Source of the DNA: Clostridium sp. AM30-24
GTDB taxonomy: Bacteria > Bacillota > Clostridia > Lachnospirales > Lachnospiraceae
Assembly (NCBI RefSeq): GCF_003480435.1
Contig: NZ_QUJB01000022.1
Location: forward strand, 1 to 45,873
Direction: 5' to 3'
DNA: 45,873 nt
The translations under genes and the position numbers were made by a program. Under the pieces are notes generated by a model that saw nothing but the letters and a program-made list of their open reading frames with translations, did no database searches and was not told the DNA's origin. Shown piece after piece: positions 32,718 through 41,600 of this stretch; positions within the stretch are counted from its first letter, which is position 1; each line of letters begins with the position of its first letter.

Positions 32718-35186
32718 TTAAATTTCACAAAATTCCATTTCAGGCTCATCCACAACACCCGCTTTCTTGTCATAATATCCATCACATAATACCAGAATCC
32801 CTTCCTCATTTTCGTATATGGCATTCCCCAGTTTATTTTTCCTGTTTTCTGAGATGCCAACGGTATATCTCTGTAATTTTCTCAATATTTTTTTCTTTTC
32901 TGCTTCCGTCTGTGTTTGAGACAGCTCCTCAAGCAGCCGCTTCGGTTCATTTCCATAGGGAACTACGACACTGATTTTATGGGTATTAGTGATGACCTCA
33001 AACTCACGTCCGGCCGTTAAAAATGCCTGTGGAAGCTTTGTATGGATCTTTCTTTCATATTTCCGATAATATTGGTTTTGTCCTGTCTGATTTTTCCCAA
33101 GCAGATCAGTCAAGGTCATCGTCACTCCGCTCACCTCGACCGGATATTTCGTTTCCAGCTCTCGTAATTGTGAGTAATAAGCAGAATAATAGAATTTTAT
33201 GGCCGCCTCCGAATCGAGGGCGCCCTCATCAAGATCAAAACTATGCAAGACCTTCTGCAGGGCTGCCTGTGCATCTCTGATTTCCCGCAAGTGCTCCAGA
33301 TGCTCCGCATCATCAGACATCTGAACAATATAGACCGCTCCCATTTTTCCAAGCTCCTTATGACGATTGCATCTTCCGGCAGCCTGAATTACGTTATCTA
33401 ATCCCGCCTTTGACCGAATCACACAGCCAAAGGAAAAATTAACACCCGCTTCCACCACCTGTGTACTGACACAAATGATCTTTTTTTCTCTTTTTTTCAA
33501 TGCACGCTTTATTTCCTTCAGCGTATCCAGCTTGTGCTGCGGACACATATTATTGCTGAGATGAAAGATTTCATATTCATCCGAACAGCTCTCCTCCAGC
33601 CTTCGGAATACCTGAAATGCACATGCGGTAGTATTTACGATCGCTAAAGTACTCCGGTATTCTTCGATTTTCTCAAGTATAAACTCCTTCAGATCTTCGG
33701 TTTTCATCCCGCCCGGATAACGTTCTGTTTCATCGATGATCTCTGCCCGTTTAAAAACCTCTGCATATTTTTCAGTTTCCCATGACATTTCCCTGCATTC
33801 ACATATATTATTTTCCTTAAGAGGAGCCAGCGTCGGCTGTGTCGCAGAACATAATACAACCGTTGAACCGCCAAACTGCGTAAGGAAATTTACCGCCAGA
33901 TTAAAAAGCTCCGTACATTTTACCGGAAATGCCTGCACCTCATCAAATATGATAATACTATTGCATAAATTATGCATTCTGCGAATGCAGGACTTGCGAT
34001 CGGAAAACAATGTATTCAGGATCTGTACTGCTGTTGTTACGATGATCGGTGTGTCCCAGGTTTCCGTGAGATCGCGATATCGTTCTTCCTCACTATCCTC
34101 GCAGATCACGTTGCAATGATGCTCCAAAACAACCGAGGGAATTCCTACCGCACTTCTTATTTCTTCCGCATTCTGTTCCAGTATGGAATTGTAGGGCGCT
34201 ATATAAATAATCCTCTGCTTCTTCTGTTTTTCGGCATGATATAGAGCAAAACGAAGACTGCTCAAGGTTTTTCCGGCAGCAGTCGGTACAGTCAAACGAT
34301 ATCGTTTTTCCTCTGATTCTGCAGCCGCTCTGCAGGAATCCGATATCTCCTGTCGAACATCATTGAGCTGATTTCCCTGATCCGGATTTTTCCGAACTTC
34401 ATTTTCCATATACTGCTCAAAATTGCAGATACATTCCTTCCATATTCTCTGCGTTTCTTCCTGCGAAAGTCTTTTCTCAATAGAGATATCCTGAAAAAAA
34501 CAGCCCGTATCTGTCCAATCCCCATCGATCAGCAGCGATAATGCGACCCTCAGATACATTCCCAGATAAAAATATCTGCTCCCGTATTTTTTTCCTGTGG
34601 AATCACAATTCTTAACAAAATCCCCTATCTTTTGAAGCATGATCCGGTATGACTGATCTGCCTCCTCTCCGACCTTCTCCAGCAGTTCTCTGTCATAAAG
34701 CTTAAAAAAATTTTCTTTGATACAGGAATACTCGATCTCTTTTTTCAAGCGCCGTTCCTGCAGCATCTGGCCATTTTCTAAATTAATACAATCCTCCAGC
34801 CCATGATGGAAGTAGATCAACGTGCTGATAAATTCCGAAGCCGGGTTTTTCCTTAATAGCTCTAACGCAATCCTTCCTCCGGCGGTGGAATGATCCAATC
34901 CATACTGATGAGCCTCGTCCCCTCGCGCAAGGATATTTCTAAAATCCGCCTGATTTTCCGTACCGAGCTTTCCCGCATCGTGAAGGAATCCTGCCAGCTC
35001 TACAATACTTTTCAGCTCCGGAAGCTCACATATCCGAGAGGAAATGCAAGCCACATTCCCCGAATGCTCCTGCATGGACTGGCATCTTTGGGATTTATGA
35101 TCCACATGTGCCAGCTTTTGATAAGCCGGATTTTGATCCCGCAACTGATTCTGCTGCTCAGAAAGCTTGATCTTCGCACTTTTCAT
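32718..35186 (-). CDS. cas3: Cas3 helicase-nuclease
   Basis: An 822-residue effector that unwinds and degrades target DNA recruited by Cascade. The N-terminal HD nuclease has H41 (QEHSGN), H69-D70 (GFLHDAGK) and later YGLDHSTAGG and FHHGL histidines. The SF2 helicase has Walker A TVPTAAGKT (about residue 300), the DEVQ box in IIFDEVQAFP, SATQPTL (motif III) and the QAAGRCNRH box of motif VI. All key residues are present, so it should be active. It is first in the operon; ATG follows GGAGAGAGG and the promoter lies at 35230-35258. Confidence 0.97.
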   Translation of the reverse strand: MKSAKIKLSEQQNQLRDQNPAYQKLAHVDHKSQRCQSMQEHSGNVACISSRICELPELKSIVELAGFLHDAGKLGTENQADFRNILARGDEAHQYGLDHSTAGGRIALELLRKNPASEFISTLIYFHHGLEDCINLENGQMLQERRLKKEIEYSCIKENFFKLYDRELLEKVGEEADQSYRIMLQKIGDFVKNCDSTGKKYGSRYFYLGMYLRVALSLLIDGDWTDTGCFFQDISIEKRLSQEETQRIWKECICNFEQYMENEVRKNPDQGNQLNDVRQEISDSCRAAAESEEKRYRLTVPTAAGKTLSSLRFALYHAEKQKKQRIIYIAPYNSILEQNAEEIRSAVGIPSVVLEHHCNVICEDSEEERYRDLTETWDTPIIVTTAVQILNTLFSDRKSCIRRMHNLCNSIIIFDEVQAFPVKCTELFNLAVNFLTQFGGSTVVLCSATQPTLAPLKENNICECREMSWETEKYAEVFKRAEIIDETERYPGGMKTEDLKEFILEKIEEYRSTLAIVNTTACAFQVFRRLEESCSDEYEIFHLSNNMCPQHKLDTLKEIKRALKKREKKIICVSTQVVEAGVNFSFGCVIRSKAGLDNVIQAAGRCNRHKELGKMGAVYIVQMSDDAEHLEHLREIRDAQAALQKVLHSFDLDEGALDSEAAIKFYYSAYYSQLRELETKYPVEVSGVTMTLTDLLGKNQTGQNQYYRKYERKIHTKLPQAFLTAGREFEVITNTHKISVVVPYGNEPKRLLEELSQTQTEAEKKKILRKLQRYTVGISENRKNKLGNAIYENEEGILVLCDGYYDKKAGVVDEPEMEFCEI

Positions 35187-35229
35187 TTTGCCTCTCTCCG
35201 TTTATCTGCTTCTTATTTACTGTAATTTC

Positions 35230-35258
35230 ATCATAGTCCCTTTATCTCAAAAAGTCAA
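35230..35258 (-). promoter_or_regulatory. Promoter of the cas operon
   Basis: TTGACT (35253-35258) and TATGAT (35230-35235), 17 bases apart on the minus strand, with transcription expected near 35223 and the cas3 ATG at 35186. A match to the guide of the adjacent crRNA-like RNA lies 8-26 bases upstream of the -35 box. Confidence 0.75.
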
Positions 35259-35265
35259 TGTATTA

Positions 35266-35284
35266 TATAAATTTATAATAATAT
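35266..35284 (-). promoter_or_regulatory. Putative Cascade target site next to the cas3 promoter
   Basis: Minus strand ATATTATTATAAATTTATA, read from 35284 down, matches the first 19 guide bases of the crRNA-like RNA at 17 positions; only guide positions 6 and 12 differ. The preceding trinucleotide is TTT, not the optimal I-C PAM TTC. A 32-nt Cascade footprint from 35284 would reach 35253 and cover the -35 box. Confidence 0.5.
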
Positions 35285-35319
35285 AAATTCATTACGGAAT
35301 AAAGCTACTAACTAAATAT

Positions 35320-35457
35320 AAAAAAGCAATCGAATCATTTCAATTCGATTGCCTTTTTATAAATATATAACAATATTTTTCAACTCACAGGCTTTCGCCT
35401 GACACGCAGTCATGACAGCGAGAACAGTGTAGTCCTGTTTCCGATGCCGATTAATGC
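35320..35457 (-). ncRNA. crRNA-like small RNA with a shortened CRISPR repeat
   Basis: It is transcribed from the promoter at 35464-35492 and ends at an intrinsic terminator: a 10-bp stem (35352-35343 with 35335-35326) and six T (35325-35320). At 35403-35377 it carries a repeat-like element. GTCAG and CTGTGAGTTGAAA match the array repeat, but the stem is cut to CAGGC-GAAA-GCCTG with a GNRA loop. The 11-nt handle TGAGTTGAAAA is intact except for its last base. A 24-nt guide-like stretch (35376-35353) follows and then the terminator. Cas5c could process and bind it. It is too far from the array to be a stray terminal repeat. Confidence 0.75.
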
Positions 35458-35463
35458 TTTTTT

Positions 35464-35492
35464 ATTATAGCGTTCGCCGAAACGCTTGACAA
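35464..35492 (-). promoter_or_regulatory. Promoter of the crRNA-like RNA
   Basis: TTGTCA (35487-35492) and a perfect TATAAT (35464-35469), 17 bases apart on the minus strand. The spacer carries an inverted repeat AGCGTT/AACGCT (35469-35474; 35481-35486), a possible operator. Confidence 0.8.
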
Positions 35493-35557
35493 GCTTAATT
35501 TTAGCGGATTTCTTCCTGCGAAAAATAAGTAAATAGAAATAAGTAAATAAAATAGAA

Positions 35558-35598
35558 ATCCGGAAGGATTCCCAAAGCCTGCGAATCCCTTCCGGATT
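35558..35598 (-). terminator. Terminator of the surface-protein gene
   Basis: A long stem (arms about 35583-35598 and 35558-35572) with a GCAGGCTTTGG-like loop, followed on the minus strand by TTCTATTTTATTT. It begins 56 bases after the surface-protein stop. Confidence 0.8.
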
Positions 35599-35653
35599 AT
35601 TTTATAGTTAGTACACGCGCCAAGTCTCACGGAGGTTCGGCTTGAAACTCGCT

Positions 35654-38600
35654 TTACTGCTTGCTTCTTCCGTCCCAGACACCGTTTTTATCTACATAGT
35701 ATCCGTCCGGTGTTCTTTGTCCGGCGTACATAATCCCTCTCTTTCCATCGGAAATCGGGTTAAAATAGTACCATGCTCCATCGAGAAGCACCCAGCCGGT
35801 TTGCATGCCGTGTTCCAGATCCATATAGAACCAGCCGCCGTAATCCTCTTCTCTTAACCAGCCTGTCTTGGCATAACCCGTTTCATCAAAGGCCCACCAT
35901 TTTCCGTTGATCTGCTCCCAGCAATGCGAAACACCACCGGAATCACGCACGCTTCCCTTCGGATAGGTATTATCTGCAAAGCGTAACCACCAGCCATGCT
36001 CATCCATCATCCAATGGCTCTTTCCGTCATTGACAAAGCTGTTTGTTTCTCCTGTGATAATTCCTGTTATACTGTCGATCGTTCCTTTGACTGAATCATG
36101 GCTGACCGCACCGCTGCCGGAGGTTTTATCCTTACCGGAGGACGGGTTGTTGCGACTCGGTATTTCCGGCTCATCCGAAGCATCGGAATCATCCGTTCTG
36201 TTCGATTCGTTCAGCTTGCCTGTTTCGCCCGGCTTTTCCGTTTCACCCGGCTTTTCTGTTTCGCCCGGCTTTTCCGTTTCACCCGGCTTTTCCGTTTCTC
36301 CCGGCTTGCCTGTTTCTCCCGGCTTTTCTGCTTCGCCCGGCTTGCCTGTTTCTCCCGGCTTTTCTTCCGTTGCTGTCACTTCTGCCGTACCGGTCATCGC
36401 TGCGATCTCATAACGAGCGGATGCCCATTCATTCGGTGTAAATACCACCTCGTAACTATGGGTGCCCGCCTGTGCCGTCTGGGCCGGATTCTTCCAGGCA
36501 AAGCTTCCGTATTCGGTGCTTCCTCCTGATAAGGCAGAGTCACTCAGAGGACTTCCCGCCTTCACCGACGCTGCCGTCGGCCAGGTGATCTGCGGTGCAG
36601 CCACCTTTCCGATCGCGAAGGTATACGCAGCCGGAGCAGGCGTGTTGTATTTGGCCGCCCACTCCTGATGAGTGTCAAAATCAAACTCGGCTGTCATCCG
36701 GTGCGTTCCTACGGATGCGACTCCCGGCTTTGGCAGGTTGAGAACCGCAGTTTCAGCTTCCCCTACAGGAATCGTATCCGGAACCTGATTTCCATTGTCA
36801 TAGAAGCGGATCTTACCCTGCAGCTTGTCACCATACGCTCCCTGAATACTTGCAATGATATCAAAATCATCCTCGTAGGTTCCGAGAATCCCTTCCGGCT
36901 GCTGCGCTCCGGTACTCCGGTTCACAGCCGTTAAGGCAAGGGTGAGTGTTCCTTTTTCAATGGTGATCGTTCTCTTTGCCGGTGTGCTTGTGCCAAGGTA
37001 ATTCGTTCCGTCTGCCATGGTGATGCTTACATCGGCGGAACCGACACCTTTGATGGTCACCTGACCCTGTGCATCCACGGTGAGAACCTTTTCATCAGAG
37101 CTTGTATAGTTCAGAACTCCATCTCCCTCTTTCTTCACACCTGTCAGTGGAAAGCTGTCGTCTCCATAGGTTTTTTCTCCAATCCATGCTTCCGTATCGA
37201 TGGAAACCGAACCCTGTCTCCGATGGATCGTTCCGGTCTGGGCTGGATATGTGATAAGGTAATTCTGCAGATTCACTGCACTCTCACCCGTCTCAACCCT
37301 TGCCTCTGAGGAATCAATGGTTACCGTCTTACCGGTTCCGGCATTGGCATCTTCAAAGCTTCCTTTCAGGCCGCTGATGGTATAGCTCTGACCCGAGCTC
37401 TGACCCGGAGTTTCTATCTCCACCGTCGCCTCTAATGCGATACCGGTACTTCCGTCATAGTCTTTTTCAATAGGTGTCGAAAGAACTGCAGTCAACTCTT
37501 TCGGAGATATCTCTGGAATCACACTTTGGGTCAAAGGTTTTCCATACTGCCCTTCTGATGTTTCTGTCGGTATAAATTCTACCTGATATGCAGTGGTTCC
37601 CTTTACCTCCGGATAAATGGAGGAAGCGGACGTTCCTTCCTGAACCTTACTGAAGCTCCATGTTCCAGAAACCGGTGATCTACTATAATTAACAACCTGA
37701 AATCCCTCTGCCAGCTGTACCGGAATCTGATCAAGTGTCTGTCCATAGGTTCCCGTCGTTTCAAAGGATACTTTGCCGGCGGGACCGTCGATTAGTAATG
37801 CATCCGGTGTTGTCACCTCCAAACGATCAGCTGGCTTCGATGCAAAACTGTTTTCCGTTGCTTTCACACGAAGGGTTATATAATAGGTGTGAGCTGGCTT
37901 CGGCGACGTAAACGTCTTCCCCGTCTGCCACTGAAGCTCACCATCCGCAGATTCTGAAATTCCGTACTCACAACCGGAAACGGGCTGTCCATTTACCTTG
38001 ATAGTGTAGCTGCCTTTCGTTACATCTGTTATCGGATCCGGTTTTTTCGGTCTTGCCGGAATCTTTATCTCGGTTGCGGCTGCTTCGGAACCTGCGGCTG
38101 CCTTGCGCACATACAGAGTAATCTCGGTCACACTCTCCGACTTTTTATCCAGAATTTCCGTCAGAGGCGCCTCGCCGCCTGCCGGGATCGCTATCCAAGT
38201 TTCGGCATCCTGAGTTTCCGCATATTCGAGATCATACAGAGCCGTATTTTTCAGGACTTCCCTTTGATAATCAATGGAGGTCTGTTCACGCTCTAATACA
38301 TTCTCATCCTCGCCTGCCTTTACTGTTCCGGTAAATTCCACACCGCCAAAGGAGGCTTTCACTGCCTCCGAAGCCGGAAGGTACATATAGAGCTTTCCGC
38401 TGGAATCTGTCCGTACATCCTGAAAGCCGTAGGAGCTTCCTTCAATATCTGCTTTTTCAACCAGTGCGTTATTCTCATAGATACCGGTCAGATCCGCTGT
38501 GGTGTAATAAACCGGGTTACCCTTCCCATCTTTTGGTGTATTCTTCTGCCATGTTCCATCTGCAGCCTGTTCCCAGCCATAAATCATAGGGCTTTTTATA

Positions 38601-41600
38601 TATGCACCCGCATTGATCAGATGGATCGTTCCACCCGTAATCTTCACATCGGTTGGTGCCCATGTAGAGTTCTCTTCCCCCTTTCCAATATGAGCAGCGT
38701 TCCTACTCCATGCGTCTTTATTATCTAAGCATATTGTGCCGCCGTCAATCAGCACTCTCGATGAACTGTCTCTACCACTTCCGATGCAGGCTCCAGAATA
38801 AGAATAGGCTGTAATCATTCCGCCATGAATCTCAATCTCAGCAATTATCGCTGGGCTTCCAGCGGCATATCCAGAACCGCTTCCAATTCCGGCACCCTTC
38901 CACGAGCTTGCATTCACCGTTCCGCCTTCTATCACGATTTTACCGGTTCTATCCTTCGTAGCACTTCCTGTTCCGATTCCGGCACCCTCACTACTTTTTG
39001 CAGTTACAACTCCTCCGCTGATCCGTATTTCTTTTACATTTTTTTCTGACGAAGCACCGATAGCAGCTCCGTCAGAACCAGAAGCGGAAGTTGCAGTTAC
39101 AGTTCCCCCCTTGATGTGAATAATTCCTGCATCCTGCTCTCCATTTCCTCCAATTGCTGCACCAGTCTTGTCTACCGTTGTATTATTGAGCACCTCTATG
39201 GAGCCCGGCTGTCCCGGCTCACTGTCAATCGTAAGCTTTGCATCCTTCGCCACACTGATGCCGGCAGGTGAAACAGTGAACCTTGATGAAGATGCTGATT
39301 TATTAATCGAAATCTTGTTTTCCCCTTCCAGATAGGTGGTCACATGGGATTCTCCGTTTATCTGAATTGGTGCGGTAGCCTCTGCCGGTGTAATCGTAAG
39401 GTTCTTTAATACGAGCTTTAATTCCTCGGAAGCTGGGGTATTCACAGAGAGATGATAATTCTTTACCAGCTCAGATGAAGTGATCCGATAGCATTTATCA
39501 TAGGACTGGTCTATTAACTTAGCTGTAACCACTTGACCGGAACCATCTGTTTTAGAATATAAAATTGTCAGCTTACCATCTGCCTCGGAAAAAGATATAT
39601 TTCCAAGGGAAAGATCCAGCTCTCCCTCCAGCGCCTCTGCCTCATTTAATATGGTAATATCCGTTCCGGCAGCCTCTGCCTTTACCGTTTCACTGTCCAG
39701 AGTAAAGCTTCCGCCGGAGCTGCCTAATTCTGTGATGCCTGTATTTATCACAAACCGGTAATTTCCGGCCGGAAGATATGCCAGAGCATATGCATGATTG
39801 CCTGCTGCTGCATCGATTGTCAGTTTCCCGTCAAAGGCAAACTGGCCTTCTTCCTGCTTTAATTCCACCGGAGTTTCTGAAGCAGCTCCAGCCAGCCGTC
39901 CGGCTGTCAGGGATACATTTTCTACCGCCTGCACCTTTGATGAATAGAAGTGGAACCGGACAGGGTACAGAGGTTCACCGATGGTGAGGGAAAGATCCAT
40001 TTCCTCCTCTGACTTCATCGTGAGGGATCCTGTTACTGTAAAGCTATTATTTTCTCCTTCCCCTCCTTCTTCCTGTACCTGAACTGATACCGGAACTGCT
40101 CCGGACAGGGGCGTATACCAGCTGACTTTACCGGTCTTTATCTGATAACCGGAAGCTTTTTTAGATGAATAGGTTACCACATCCGGTGCAGTACCGCCTT
40201 CACTTGCTTCTTCCCCCAACCGAGCCGTCAGTGTATAATTCTTATCATTCTTCAAACGGCCATCATGGATAGTCAGATCCATTGTCTTCTGGTAGGCAGT
40301 TTCTCCAAGCGTGACGGAGATGGTTTCATCCATTCCTTGATTTAGAACAACCTTTCCCTCCATCGTCTTACCTTCCCCGCCACCGGAGGGCTTCAGCTCT
40401 ACAACCATCTGCATATTTCCGAAATAGCCCATCCACTGGGTTATATCCGGTATCGTTCCCCTGAATTTGGAGACGGTCATTTCTTCATTGGTTTGATAAA
40501 CCGGGGTTGTTCTTTCTGTATCGTTCTCCCGATACAGGGATATGTCAGCCTGATAGGTTCCATCTAATAGCTGGTTATCATAAGCGGTGATCCGGAATGT
40601 TTTTTTCCCGTAGGTACATTCTCCTCGGGGCTCAATCTTGCTTTCAAGCGGCAGCTCCAGCTTCACCTCCTCGGAAATAGTGACACTGCCGCCTTCCATG
40701 CTATTTCCACCAACAACCTTTAACACTCCATAACCAATATTTCCGCCCTTTACCGTAACAGATCCACTTAATATCCGGATATCGCCACAGGATAATTTTA
40801 AATCACTCACTCCATTCCATCCGCTGCCGATGGCAGCTCCCAGATATCCTGATTCTCCATTATTATAAGAAGATACGGTTATATTGGGAGCTCCGCTATT
40901 CGTCCCGCCGATCACGATCCGGTCTACACCTCCACTAGCTCCGCCTCCGATTCCGGCTCCTGTCTCCTCTCCTCCTTTTGCAGTTATCGTTCCGCCCAGT
41001 ATTTCAATGGTTCCGCCGATTCCATACAGACCGGTTCCGATTCCGGCTCCTCCATGATGCCTCAACGTGTGGGAAACCCAATAAGTTCCCCCTTCAGCTT
41101 CAATGGTTCCACCCTTAATTATAATTTTTCCTGTCCCGTATTCCTCATTTGCACCTTCGTAACCTGTTGATCCGGCTTTTCCTCCGATACCGGCGGCACC
41201 ATAGGCACCTCCCACTGCCCTCAGACTTCCGGTACTATTCTCCGTAATAACCAGTTTTGCCCCTTTTTCCACCTCAATTCCGGCTCCATCATCCAGTCCC
41301 AAAAGAGTATTTTTTCCTTCTAAGGTCAGATTCAGCTGGGCATTGCCTTTCAGGTAAATACCGGCCAGATTCCATCCACTGGCTCCATCAGATTTGATCG
41401 TTACATCTTTAATGGTCAGATCGACCGTAACATTATCAATTATGATACCGCCCTTGATGTCTGTATAAGTCAACTCTGGTCGGTTGGTAGGACAATAGTT
41501 GCCGGTTATGGTTTTTCCATTAAAGTCATTTTGGTTAGCGCTATTAATGAGCAGCGGCTGATTATTCAGATCATGTTCTCCGCCTGCCAGAGTCATCAGC

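Noticed and set aside
35377..35403. Reading the lone repeat upstream of cas3 as the remnant of a second CRISPR array
   Set aside because: There is no second repeat or normal spacer, the stem was shortened on both sides in a matched way, and it has a dedicated promoter and terminator.
35521..35557. AAATAAGTAAATA tandem repeat as a possible element end
   Set aside because: Short, imperfect and AT-rich; better explained as the tail of the surface-gene terminator.
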